Shown here: positions 1 to 7,715 of the stretch, one piece after another
Layout of the letters: every line of letters begins with the position of its first letter
Position numbering within the stretch: position 1 is the first letter of the stretch
Assembly (NCBI GenBank): GCA_903921295.1
Contig: CAIXOZ010000175.1
Span: 1-18,182 of the forward strand
Length of the DNA: 18,182 nt
DNA from: an uncultured cyanobacterium
GTDB lineage: Bacteria > Cyanobacteriota > Cyanobacteriia > PCC-6307 > Cyanobiaceae
Reading direction: 5' to 3'
The notes under the pieces: model-generated
The model's input: only the letters and a program-made list of their open reading frames with translations
Database searches by the model: none
Told to the model about the DNA's origin: nothing
Program-made: the position numbers and the translations under genes

Positions 1-562
1 ACCAGTTCACCCGGTATTCGCCCCGGTAGATCCGACCCTGCTGATGCAGGCGCACGAACGCCTCCACCACCGCCTCGCTGCAGCCCCGATCGAGGGTGAA
101 GCGCTCCCGCTGCCAGTCCACGGAATACCCCAGCCGCCGCAGCTGGCCCACGATCGTGCCGCCGCTCTGGGCCTTCCACTCCCAGGCCTTCTCCAGAAAG
201 GCCTCACGGCCGAGATCTTCCTTGCGCTTGCCTTCAGCCTTGAGCTGCTTCTCGAGGATCGTTTGCACCGCGATCGAGGCGTGATCAGTGCCGGGAAGGC
301 AGAGCACGTTTTTGCCCTGCAGGCGCTGGAAGCGCACGATCGTGTCGATCAGGGCCGTGTTGAAGGCGTGACCCATGTGAAGACTGCCGGTCACGTTCGG
401 CGGCGGAATCACCACCGAAAACGGCTCACCGGGAGCACTGGGATCGGGGTGAAAGGCGCCGCTGGTTTCCCAGGCCTGCTGCCAGCGCGCTTCGGTGCCC
501 ACCGGGTCGTAGGTCTTGGGCAGGGCGTCGGTCACGGGCGCAGGAACAGCCAATCGGGCCAT
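1..562 (-). CDS. valS: Valine--tRNA ligase, N-terminal part (runs off left edge)
   Basis: This class I aminoacyl-tRNA synthetase attaches valine to tRNA-Val in the cytoplasm. About 187 codons are present, starting at the ATG at 562-560; the gene continues beyond base 1. Translation begins MARLAVPAPVTDALPKTYDP. It contains the class I nucleotide-binding signature as PPNVTGSLHMGHAF (HMGH is the HIGH motif) near residue 50-60, followed by a typical ValS segment with LPGTDHASIAVQ. The last residues read GEYRVNW, also typical of the family. Full-length ValS is about 900-950 residues, so roughly a fifth is visible. The 322 bp before the start hold no clear gene, so it probably has its own promoter. 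A tRNA-Val gene lies elsewhere in the window, but nothing links the two. Confidence 0.96.
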   Translation of the reverse strand, partial: MARLAVPAPVTDALPKTYDPVGTEARWQQAWETSGAFHPDPSAPGEPFSVVIPPPNVTGSLHMGHAFNTALIDTIVRFQRLQGKNVLCLPGTDHASIAVQTILEKQLKAEGKRKEDLGREAFLEKAWEWKAQSGGTIVGQLRRLGYSVDWQRERFTLDRGCSEAVVEAFVRLHQQGRIYRGEYRVNW

Positions 563-884
563 GCTCGCAAAACGGTGGCGGGTCCGGGATAACGAGCGCG
601 CGTCCACCACCATGGCCAGGCCCGAGGGATCACGCGCAAGGCCCGATCGACGCCCCGGCCCGCTGCTCTGCCGGATCTGCAGCCCTGGGCTGACAGGCTG
701 CGATGGCGGCAGCGTCGACAGCATGCGCCGACGTAACCGTGGCGGGCCCGGTCCGGAGCCCGCTCACGCCAGCCAACGCGCCACAGCCGAGAAACAGCTG
801 GGGCCAAACAGGTGGAGCGTGCAGAGACGGGCGCCTCCGAGGCCATGCCCTCCAAGGCGCGTCCCAACAACATCGGTCAGGGTC
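563..884. other. Intergenic spacer upstream of valS, no gene seen
   Basis: These 322 bases separate the valS start from the stop codon of the 2OG-Fe(II) oxygenase, both on the minus strand. Open frames cross the stretch on both strands, but their translations are Arg/Ala/Pro-rich low-complexity products typical of chance frames in high-GC DNA. I see no tRNA, no strong hairpin with a T-run and no good promoter match. Confidence 0.6.
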
Positions 885-1505
885 TCAATGAGCCAGGCGT
901 TGCAGATAACCATCGCGGCTGCCGGCATTGATCCAACCGGTGGCAATGGTTTTGGTGTGGATGTGGTTCACCCGGCCGCGATGGATGTGCGAGGGCCCGG
1001 CTGGAAAGAGCACGAGCTTGCCACGCTCGGCCGCTTCATGGTGGCCCTGCCAGTGAAACTCGGTGCCGGCTGCCTCGACGCTGTTGCAGTAGAGGATCCA
1101 GGCCAGCACTCGGTGCACGGGCTCAGTGGCCTCATCGCTGATGGTCCAATCGCAATGCCAGCGCTTGAAGCCCTCACCCGGGGCATAGCGCTGCAGGTTG
1201 AAGATCGGATTCACAAACAGCTGCCGCTCCGGGCAGCAGTCACGGAACAGGGGGCGCTCCTGTAGGTAGCGCTCCAGCCCCGCTGTGACTCCTCGCAGGA
1301 TCACGTCCGCCAGGGCATAGGCCTCGGGATCGGAGCGATCGATGGCCACCAGGCTGATGTCGGTGGACACCTTGGCCGGCTCGTCGCCGTCAGGGCCGAA
1401 GGCCACGCCAGGGCGCTGCAGATCGGGGCGTCGATCAAAGAACGCGTTCACGCCATCGGCGAGGGCCTCGTAGCCGTCATTGCGGTAGCGGGCGATCAAC
1501 TCCAT
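885..1505 (-). CDS. 2OG-Fe(II) oxygenase (prolyl 4-hydroxylase-like fold)
   Basis: This is a predicted cytoplasmic non-haem iron dioxygenase that would use 2-oxoglutarate and O2 to hydroxylate an unknown substrate. With the ATG at 1505 it has 206 residues. The iron-binding HxD motif is in RWHCDWT (about H117 and D119). The distal ligand is probably H173 in LFPAGPSHIHRG, and K185 in HTKTIATGWIN is the likely 2-oxoglutarate-binding residue. The ATG overlaps the stop of the upstream gene as TGATG, which argues for translational coupling. A GTG six bases further upstream is an alternative start. The metal-binding pattern makes the family call strong; the substrate cannot be read from the sequence. 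Confidence 0.85.
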   Translation of the reverse strand: MELIARYRNDGYEALADGVNAFFDRRPDLQRPGVAFGPDGDEPAKVSTDISLVAIDRSDPEAYALADVILRGVTAGLERYLQERPLFRDCCPERQLFVNPIFNLQRYAPGEGFKRWHCDWTISDEATEPVHRVLAWILYCNSVEAAGTEFHWQGHHEAAERGKLVLFPAGPSHIHRGRVNHIHTKTIATGWINAGSRDGYLQRLAH

Positions 1506-1993
1506 CAGCACTGCTCCTGCCAGGGCACAACCACCACCGCATCCAAACGCTGCCAGCGTCCTGGCTCAGCCACCACACGCTCGCTCAGGGCGACGCGCTC
1601 CAGAGCACGGACGATGCGGTCATTCTCAAGCACCTGATCGGCAGGACCCTGGGGCAGCACCAACACCTGGTGCTCCGCTGGATCGGCCATCAGCTGCAAC
1701 TCCAGATCCGCCAGCTCCCGTTCAAAGAACACCCGCCGCCACCGCCCCATCTGCAGCGGACCGATGGCCTCGGCGAAGGCCTTCAGCCCGGCCTCATCGC
1801 CGCTGCAGCCGCAGTTCAGGGCCAGCCAGATCAGCAGCTTGGCCCAGCTGTCGGCGGTCCAGAGGGGCTGAAAGCTGGCCCGGTGCTGACGCACCAGCTC
1901 ACTGATGGCGAAATCCACCAAGGTGGCCTGCAGTCGGGCGGGATCCATGGGCCGCGGGCCCGCAAGGGCGGAAAGAACAGGGGCATCCTCCAT
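1505..1993 (-). CDS. Conserved cyanobacterial hypothetical protein
   Basis: I do not recognise a function. The 162-residue product has balanced composition and reads like a soluble, mainly helical protein. Its core contains SELVRQHRASFQPLWTADSW and WLALNCGCSG, then an acidic/basic segment and a C-terminal DAVVVVPW. I recall similar proteins as conserved hypotheticals in picocyanobacteria, but could not check this. The start at 1993 is uncertain: a second in-frame ATG at 1948 (MDPARLQ) may be the true start, and neither has a clear ribosome binding site. It is divergent from the gene at 2080. Its TGA overlaps the ATG of the oxygenase downstream, so the two are probably one operon and may act together. 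Confidence 0.75.
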   Translation of the reverse strand: MEDAPVLSALAGPRPMDPARLQATLVDFAISELVRQHRASFQPLWTADSWAKLLIWLALNCGCSGDEAGLKAFAEAIGPLQMGRWRRVFFERELADLELQLMADPAEHQVLVLPQGPADQVLENDRIVRALERVALSERVVAEPGRWQRLDAVVVVPWQEQC

Positions 1994-2079
1994 CAGCTGC
2001 GCATGGACACCGACACGGCGCGGCCCGTTGACCGGATCAGCGGCAGACTGGACAAGGAACCCCCTGCGGAGATGGGCCC

Positions 2080-2352
2080 ATGGTCCTGGACCTGAACGAC
2101 CCCGAGCTTGAGTTCTCGGATCTGGTGTACGCCTACCAGAGCTGGGTGATGGCGATCATCAACGACGAGAAGCTGGCCGCCGAGCAGGATGGCGCCAGCG
2201 CCAAGCTCCTCAACGATGACATCGTCGATGAGGCCCTCAGCGCGATGCGGTTTCTGCCCGGCGAGGTGACCAGCGCCATTGAATCGAGCCTGGCCCGCGC
2301 CTATGACGTGGATCCGGAGGAACTGGCTGCGCTGCTGTTCCCTGAGGACTGA
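2080..2352 (+). CDS. Small acidic conserved hypothetical protein
   Basis: The product is a 90-residue acidic soluble protein starting MVLDLNDPELEFSDLVYAYQ and ending ELAALLFPED. It has no signal peptide or membrane segment and looks wholly helical. A GGAG sits eight bases before the ATG, which supports this start. It lies 11 bp upstream of the next plus-strand hypothetical, so the pair is probably one transcript. It is divergent from the hypothetical/oxygenase pair across an 86-bp gap. No catalytic motif is visible. The natural amino-acid composition, rather than Arg/Ala/Pro shadow composition, is the main reason to accept it as a gene. Function unknown. Confidence 0.75.
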   Translation: MVLDLNDPELEFSDLVYAYQSWVMAIINDEKLAAEQDGASAKLLNDDIVDEALSAMRFLPGEVTSAIESSLARAYDVDPEELAALLFPED

Positions 2353-2363
2353 CGAGCGCTGCC

Positions 2364-2756
2364 ATGGCCGTGGTCAACCGCTGTGCCGTGGCGATCGCCC
2401 CGGCAGAACCGCTGCTGGCCTGGGCCCGGGGCCTGGGCCTGAGCACCGAGGGCCCCGGTGGGGCCGAGGCCTGCCTCTACCTGCTCCGTGAGGTGGACAG
2501 TGACGCTGACGCCGAGGAGGCGCTCCAGGAGATCCACGCGGACATCTTCGACGCCGAGCTCGATGCCTGGTGCCGCGACGAAGGCCAATGGCCGGAGCCC
2601 CGCGATTACGCCCTGTTCCGCCGGTGGTTTGCGGTGCAACTCCATCCCCTGATCCACGACCTGGTGGAGGAGCCCCCCCTGCTTGCCACCCCGGTGGATG
2701 AGGAGCTGGTGGAGGCCCTGCGCCAGGCCCTGGTTGAGGGAGACGGTGGTCCCTAG
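2364..2756 (+). CDS. Conserved cyanobacterial hypothetical protein
   Basis: The product is a 130-residue acidic soluble protein. It starts MAVVNRCAVAIAPAEPLLAW and contains LYLLREVDSDADAEEALQEI. The aromatic core is WCRDEGQWPEPRDYALFRRWF, followed by LHPLIHDLVEEP. I recall this Trp/Phe-rich layout from short conserved proteins in cyanobacteria that have no assigned function. It follows the 90-residue gene by 11 bp, probably in the same operon. It ends 14 bp before the stop of the convergent peroxidase gene. There are no membrane segments or metal-binding clusters. I am confident that it is coding and do not know its role. Confidence 0.78.
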   Translation: MAVVNRCAVAIAPAEPLLAWARGLGLSTEGPGGAEACLYLLREVDSDADAEEALQEIHADIFDAELDAWCRDEGQWPEPRDYALFRRWFAVQLHPLIHDLVEEPPLLATPVDEELVEALRQALVEGDGGP

Positions 2757-2770
2757 GTCCTCAGTGACGC

Positions 2771-4885
2771 TCAGAGGAAACTGAAATCACTGGGCCGCAG
2801 GTCGCTGGCCCTCACCCCGAGCAGGGTGAGGGCATCGCCACCGAACTGCACCCGCGTTTCCCCGACGCCTTGCTGCACCTGCAGCCCACCGGGCCCGGGT
2901 GTTCCCAGGGATTCGAACTGAATCCGATCAAAACCGGGGCGGTAGTCAAGGATCACGGCATCGATGCCGGTCTTGCTGAACACAAAGGTGTCACGGCCAC
3001 CGAGCCCCTGCATCACCTGACGGCCGCTGCCGGCCACCAGCAGATCATCGACGGAACCCCCGATCAGACGATCACCGCCATCGGAGCCGACCACCAGCTG
3101 CGGCATCAGCGGATCGGCGATCTGATCGCCGGAGGCCTCACCACCACGCCGTTCGGTGTAAACGAAGGCATCGGCCTGGATGTGACGGGTGTCGGTGTTG
3201 CGCAGGATCAGCGAAGACAGTGTGGTCGCTTCGATCTCCCGCAGGGTGGCGCCATCAAAACCCTGGTTCCTGTACCAGTAGGCATCGCCGTCGCGCAGGT
3301 TCTGGAACTGCTGGGCAATGATCCGCTGGAAGGTTTCTCCCACCATGCCGCCGGCGACGTGGCGTTCCGCGAGACCGCCGATCCACAGTTCCACCGCATC
3401 CACACTGCCGTAAGCGGTCTGCAGCGCCGCAGCGGTGCCCGGATCGCCGCTGATTTCGGAAAAACTGGTGTAGGCCGTGAGACCAAGGGCCACCCGGGTC
3501 TGGTTGGGGGTGCCGAGGCCGAGGTCACGACCGCGCTGAATGTTGATCGCCGCCAGGTCCATCGACATCGGGCCGACGTCGAGAAAATTGCGCAGATCAT
3601 CCACCAGATGCACATCAAGGGCATTGGAGCGATCGGCAGCCAGATGACGCAGCAGGGCGGCAGCGCCGCCATCGGCCACGAACTCCGTGGTGGACTGGAA
3701 AAAGGCGTCCTTCAGGGTCACAGGCGTACCGAGGGTCTGGCCCTGCTCCCCGATCTTCTCGAGGTTGGCGGAAACGATCGAATGGCCGAAACGGAAGGCC
3801 GCCCCCGCGAATTCCTCGCTCAGACGCGCATCCACCGTCGGATTGAAGCCGCGATAGGCGGCGATCGCCTTGTTGCCGAGCAGATGGGGCAGAAACTCCT
3901 GATAGGTGATCACAGCGATTTCAGCGCCGACGATCGCCCGGGCCTGCTGATACAGCTGCTCACCACTCCAGGTCGGATGCTGCTGGGCGAGCCGATCCAC
4001 CTGGCGGTTGTGCTCCCGCACGAACAGGGTCTGCAGGGCCGTGAGATCAGGATTCTCCTGAACGCGCACATCGCCGGCGAGAAACTGACCGTTGACGATC
4101 GGCAGATTGGCGCCCGCGGAGGTGAGCAGGTGGCCATCGGCCGTGCGCAGGGCGCTTGCGGTGGCGGCATCGGATCCGTAGACCATCGAGCCATCAAGCC
4201 AGCCGGTGATGTTGTTGACGGCAGCGGCCGGGCGGCCGGCCACACCGGTGAGCGGATCGATCACGGTGCGCGTCATCGGAATCGTGGTGCCCTGAAGCAC
4301 CGGATCACCGTCAGGGATCGTGATCGCGATCGAGGTCACCCCGTCGGAGCGCATCAGATCGAGGTCGTGGTCAATGAACTGCCCCCAGGCGTACATCATT
4401 CCCGACAGTCCCTCGGCGTTCGGCACCTCCCCCTGACCGGCGACCACGACGTTGCTGATCGTGCGGGCATTGGGAGCATCACTGACCATCGCCTGAACGC
4501 CATCGGCGAAACGGGCGGGTCCGAGCCGGCTGAAACTGCTGCCGACTGCATTCAGCGTGGACGTGGGGCTGGTGTTGCCGCTGCCATCGATCGAGCGGTA
4601 GCGCGTGCGCGGCGCCAGGCCGGGCGGCAGCGGCCGGTTGGGTGCCTCGCCATCGACCGGTGGCCAGGCCCCGCGACCGGGCTCCTCCGGCAGGCGCGCT
4701 CCCGGAGCCGGAGCGGGCCTGACGCCGCTGACCGGGCGCGGCGTCAGCGCCGCTGGTCCGGACAACACGGGCGCCAGAAAGGGGCTGCGGGGACGGGACC
4801 CGCTCTCCAGGGCGAGGAGAGCCTGGAGGGTGGAAGCCGCCCGGGGGGCGGTGCGGGCGGAGGGGGATGGAGAGACGCTGGCCAT
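2771..4885 (-). CDS. Animal-type haem peroxidase with RTX-like C-terminus
   Basis: The product is a 704-residue member of the peroxidase-cyclooxygenase superfamily (An_peroxidase), which oxidises halides or organics with H2O2. The distal site is WGQFIDHDL (Q169, D172, H173), the catalytic arginine is R274 in GDVRVQENP, and the proximal haem ligand is H368 in FRFGHS. D172 and E277 match the Asp and Glu that form haem ester bonds in myeloperoxidase. Asn278 stands where myeloperoxidase has the sulfonium-linked Met. Residues 600-635 form four degenerate Ca-binding nonapeptides (GSDGGDRLI and so on), pointing to type I secretion without an N-terminal signal peptide. Residues 40-90 are Pro-rich. 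The frame stays open to 5038, but that would overlap the divergent regulator, so I chose the ATG at 4885. It probably acts outside the cell or at its surface. Confidence 0.9.
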   Translation of the reverse strand: MASVSPSPSARTAPRAASTLQALLALESGSRPRSPFLAPVLSGPAALTPRPVSGVRPAPAPGARLPEEPGRGAWPPVDGEAPNRPLPPGLAPRTRYRSIDGSGNTSPTSTLNAVGSSFSRLGPARFADGVQAMVSDAPNARTISNVVVAGQGEVPNAEGLSGMMYAWGQFIDHDLDLMRSDGVTSIAITIPDGDPVLQGTTIPMTRTVIDPLTGVAGRPAAAVNNITGWLDGSMVYGSDAATASALRTADGHLLTSAGANLPIVNGQFLAGDVRVQENPDLTALQTLFVREHNRQVDRLAQQHPTWSGEQLYQQARAIVGAEIAVITYQEFLPHLLGNKAIAAYRGFNPTVDARLSEEFAGAAFRFGHSIVSANLEKIGEQGQTLGTPVTLKDAFFQSTTEFVADGGAAALLRHLAADRSNALDVHLVDDLRNFLDVGPMSMDLAAINIQRGRDLGLGTPNQTRVALGLTAYTSFSEISGDPGTAAALQTAYGSVDAVELWIGGLAERHVAGGMVGETFQRIIAQQFQNLRDGDAYWYRNQGFDGATLREIEATTLSSLILRNTDTRHIQADAFVYTERRGGEASGDQIADPLMPQLVVGSDGGDRLIGGSVDDLLVAGSGRQVMQGLGGRDTFVFSKTGIDAVILDYRPGFDRIQFESLGTPGPGGLQVQQGVGETRVQFGGDALTLLGVRASDLRPSDFSFL

Positions 4886-4897
4886 GGAAGGCAACCG

Positions 4898-4965
4898 ACT
4901 GTCACCACCATCCGGCCGGTCCTTGTCAGCACCGTGACAGGCGACGGTCACACTGTGACAAGGAA
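4898..4965. promoter_or_regulatory. Operator-like GTCA/TGAC dyad in divergent promoter region
   Basis: The 115-bp gap between the peroxidase start (4885) and the regulator start (5001) contains perfect 8-bp arms CCTTGTCA (4921-4928) and TGACAAGG (4956-4963). Nested inside is GTGAC (4934-4938) / GTCAC (4947-4951). The dyad centre, about 4942, is the midpoint of the gap. GTGACA is also directly repeated at 4934 and 4955, 21 bp apart (two helical turns), and a further GTCAC lies at 4901. This fits a shared operator, perhaps for the OmpR-like regulator encoded next to it, but binding is inference. Confidence 0.45.
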
Positions 4966-5000
4966 AATCAGCCAATCTGGAGCCACTCAGGGCTGCCCGG

Positions 5001-5759
5001 ATGACGGCCGACCACACCCCAGACACCGCCGACGGCACCGCGATCGCGTCCTGCCCCTGGGTGTGGCTTGTCGATGACGACGAGGAGCTTCAGGAGATGC
5101 TGGCGCCCTACCTGGAGCAGCAGGGCGCACGGGTCACCTGTCTGGCCAGCGCCGAGGCGTGCCAGGAGCTGCTGCAACAGCAGCAGCCTGATGTGCTGGT
5201 GCTCGATGTGATGCTGCCGGGCCTGGATGGCCTCAGCCTGCTGCGACGCCTGCGGGATCAGGGAATCGGCGTACCCGTGCTGATGCTCACCGCCAAAGGG
5301 GATCCGGTGGATCGGATCATCGGCCTCGAGCAGGGGGCCGACGACTATCTCGCCAAACCCTTTCTGCCGCGGGAGCTGAACGCCAGGATCCAGGCGGTGC
5401 TCAGGCGCCAGCCAGGCCAGACCGGTGCCGGCCCCGAAGGAACGAACGACGGCAACGTCCGCTTCGGCGACTGCCTGCTCGATCGCCGCCGCCGCCTGTT
5501 CCGGCGCGGCCAGGATCTCGGCATCAGCAGTGGTGAATTCGATCTGCTCGATGTGCTGGTGCAGAACCCGCAGCGGCCGCTGTCCCGCGATCGCCTGATC
5601 GAACTCACCCGCGGCCCCCTCAGTGAGATCGACCCGCGCAGCATGGATGTGCAGGTCTCACGGTTGCGCAAGTTGATCGAGGAGGATCCACGCCGGCCGA
5701 TCCATCTCCAGACGGTCTGGGGCTACGGCTATGTGTTCGCTCCGGAGAGCAGCGGATGA
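5001..5759 (+). CDS. OmpR-family response regulator
   Basis: The product is a 252-residue two-component transcription factor. The receiver domain covers about residues 20-135. It has the acidic pocket DDD at 25-27, phospho-acceptor D69 in VLVLDVMLPG, T97 in MLTAKGD and K119 in LAKPF. The winged-helix DNA-binding domain covers about 152-248, with DVQVSRLRKLIEEDP and QTVWGYGYVF. This is close in wording to E. coli OmpR, and the partner kinase is EnvZ-like. The stop overlaps the kinase start as ATGA. There is no clear Shine-Dalgarno before the ATG at 5001. It is divergent from the haem peroxidase across a dyad-containing gap, so peroxidase control and autoregulation are reasonable inferences. 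I leave the symbol empty because orthology to ompR is not shown. Confidence 0.93.
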   Translation: MTADHTPDTADGTAIASCPWVWLVDDDEELQEMLAPYLEQQGARVTCLASAEACQELLQQQQPDVLVLDVMLPGLDGLSLLRRLRDQGIGVPVLMLTAKGDPVDRIIGLEQGADDYLAKPFLPRELNARIQAVLRRQPGQTGAGPEGTNDGNVRFGDCLLDRRRRLFRRGQDLGISSGEFDLLDVLVQNPQRPLSRDRLIELTRGPLSEIDPRSMDVQVSRLRKLIEEDPRRPIHLQTVWGYGYVFAPESSG

Positions 5760-7258
5760 TCCCCCCTCTGCCGCGCCTTCTGCGGCGCCGCACCCCGCGG
5801 ACACGATGGCCCTTGCAGCCGCTGACGGGGGCGGCCATCGCCCTGGGGCGGATCGGGCAACCGTTGCGCCGTCCAAGCCCGATGCTGGTGCGGCTGATCG
5901 GCCTGTTCCTGCTCTGCTGGCTGGCCAGCTTCCTGCTGGTGCGCACCCTTCTCACCAGTCGGACAGACCGCAGCCAGGTGGAGCAGATGGCCGGAATTCT
6001 GGCCAACAACATCGCCCTGACCGAGCTCGCCCTGGAGCACTACCCGCCGGCTGCGGTGGCCCAGCTCAATGGCTTCCAGCTGCTGGTGGCCAACCGCCCG
6101 AGCCTGGGCACAAGCAGCGATCGCCGCCTCCGTGCCCAGCTGGAGCACCTCTCGCAGGACCTCTGCGACCGCCTCGGCCACTGCCCGACCCTGATCCCAC
6201 AGCCGGGGCATGGGCGGGGGGTCTGGATCCGGATCCGCTCCTCACTGGAACCGGTCTGGCTGTTCTCGCCGTTACCGGCCCAGGGTCTGTTCAGCCCGGA
6301 TCCGCTGGTGATCGCCCTGTCGATGCTCGGCGGCAGCGTGCTGGCGGGGGGACTGTTCCTGCTGCTCGAGGTGCAACGTCCGCTCAAACAGCTGAGTGCC
6401 GCCATCGCCCTGGTGGGCACCTGTGATGGCGAGGCGATGGTGCCGGTGAGCGGTTCAAGCGAGGTGCGGCAGTTGGCGTCACGCTTCAACGCGATGCTGA
6501 CGCGGCTGCAGGCCAACGAGGATGAGCGCCGCACCATGCTGGCCGGCATCACCCATGATCTGAACAGCCCGATCACGCGGCTGGCGGTGCGGCTGAGCCT
6601 GGCCAACGAGGCCCTGGAGGCGGAGCAGACGTCAACCGCAAGCAGCGCTGAGCGCCGGGTTGGCGGCCTGCGCCAACGCGATCTGGCCGCCATGAACGCC
6701 GACCTGGCGGCGATTCAGCGCATCACCCAGCAGTTTCTGCTCTTCGCCAGCTGCGATGGGATCGAGCCGTTCAACGTGCTCCGCCTGGATGCCCTGCTGG
6801 AGGAAAGCTGCGGCCGCTGCAGCGATCAGGACGTGAGCCTGGCACTGGAGCCGCTCACGGCCCGGGTGCAGCCGACGGCAATCATTCGTGCCGTGGCCAA
6901 TCTGCTCGACAACGCCGAGAATTACGGACAGCCGCCGCTGCGGCTGACGCTGGGCACCCTGCCGGGGGAGCGGTTCGAGATCCGGGTCAGTGATGGGGGG
7001 CCGGGGCTGAGCGATGCCGCTTTTGAGCAGGCGAAACAACCGTTCCAGCGCCTCGATCCCTCCCGCGGCGGCAAGGGCCACTGCGGCCTCGGCCTGGCGA
7101 TCGCCGAGCGCGTCGCCCTGGCCCATGGCGGCGAGCTCCGCTGCGAGCGATCAAAACAGCCGGGAGCGATCGGGTTCACGATCAGCCTCAGCGGTCGGCT
7201 CGATCCCGAAGCTGGTGCCGCCGGCGCCACCAGCCGCCGCGAAAGCGAGGCGAGCTGA
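5756..7258 (+). CDS. EnvZ-like sensor histidine kinase
   Basis: The product is a 500-residue inner-membrane kinase that should phosphorylate the regulator encoded just upstream (4-bp ATGA overlap). A basic N-terminal tail precedes TM1 (about 44-66). A roughly 115-residue periplasmic domain contains two Cys (C137, C143) and an EnvZ-like VWIRIRSSL segment. TM2 is about 183-204 and HAMP about 205-257. The dimerisation/phosphoacceptor helix has H267 in ITHDLNSPITRL. The ATPase domain shows the N box NLLDNAENY (N386), G1 DGGPG (413-417) and G2 GHCGLGL (441-447). All catalytic elements are present, so it should be active. EnvZ has RTP after the HDL, where this protein has NSP. The tail after about 480 is Gly/Ala-rich. 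The stimulus is unknown. Confidence 0.93.
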   Translation: MIPPLPRLLRRRTPRTRWPLQPLTGAAIALGRIGQPLRRPSPMLVRLIGLFLLCWLASFLLVRTLLTSRTDRSQVEQMAGILANNIALTELALEHYPPAAVAQLNGFQLLVANRPSLGTSSDRRLRAQLEHLSQDLCDRLGHCPTLIPQPGHGRGVWIRIRSSLEPVWLFSPLPAQGLFSPDPLVIALSMLGGSVLAGGLFLLLEVQRPLKQLSAAIALVGTCDGEAMVPVSGSSEVRQLASRFNAMLTRLQANEDERRTMLAGITHDLNSPITRLAVRLSLANEALEAEQTSTASSAERRVGGLRQRDLAAMNADLAAIQRITQQFLLFASCDGIEPFNVLRLDALLEESCGRCSDQDVSLALEPLTARVQPTAIIRAVANLLDNAENYGQPPLRLTLGTLPGERFEIRVSDGGPGLSDAAFEQAKQPFQRLDPSRGGKGHCGLGLAIAERVALAHGGELRCERSKQPGAIGFTISLSGRLDPEAGAAGATSRRESEAS

Positions 7259-7689
7259 TGGCGCACGCCCCGCCGACATTTCCGTGCCAGGCGTGGCCCC
7301 GGGGCCTGACCCAGGTTCTGCAGAGAGCCCTGCTGATCGGCCTGCTGCTGGGGCCGCTGCCACTGACGGGGGCCCGGGCGCGGCCCCCCGGGGGACCGGG
7401 CGGCGGCGGCGGTGGCCCCGGCGTGCAACGGGCCTTCCTGGAGCTCCGCCAGCTCGAACGCGAGAAGCTGGCGGAGGAGTTGGTCCTGATTGAAGCGGCC
7501 CGGCGTTGTGTGGAGGCGGCGCAGAGCCTGCGCAGCCTGCACGATTGTCACCGCCGCGAGCGGGAGGCCGAGTGGGACCATCGCGAGCGCTTCCATCGCC
7601 GCATCGAAGCGGTACGGGCCCGCTACGGCATCGGCCCCCCACGACGGGGCGATGGTCCGCCACAACGCGATGGGCCTCCACCGTTCTGA
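7258..7689 (+). CDS. Small predicted exported helical protein of the signalling operon
   Basis: The product is a 143-residue protein of unknown function. Its ATG shares one base with the kinase stop (TGATG), so it is the third gene of the operon. Residues about 20-42 (VLQRALLIGLLLGPLPLTGARA) look like a signal peptide or membrane anchor. A Gly/Pro linker follows (43-56). Residues about 57-122 form a highly charged amphipathic helix rich in Glu, Arg and His, with two cysteines (C84, C97) that could form a disulfide. The tail is Gly/Pro/Arg-rich. It recalls small periplasmic accessory proteins next to envelope kinases (CpxP/Spy-like), but I see no LTxxQ motif, so that is analogy only. It could modulate the kinase sensor domain. 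Confidence 0.75.
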   Translation: MAHAPPTFPCQAWPRGLTQVLQRALLIGLLLGPLPLTGARARPPGGPGGGGGGPGVQRAFLELRQLEREKLAEELVLIEAARRCVEAAQSLRSLHDCHRREREAEWDHRERFHRRIEAVRARYGIGPPRRGDGPPQRDGPPPF

Positions 7690-7715
7690 GGGTCATCACC
7701 GGCGCCGTAGGGTTG

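Noticed and set aside
516..1265. 249-residue plus-strand frame over the valS upstream region and oxygenase gene
   Set aside because: It crosses two well-supported minus-strand genes and has low-complexity Arg/Pro/Ala composition.
2870..5077. 735-residue plus-strand frame opposite the peroxidase
   Set aside because: It is antisense to a clear haem peroxidase with all catalytic motifs. Its composition (His/Gly/Arg-rich, no domain) is that of a long chance frame in high-GC DNA.
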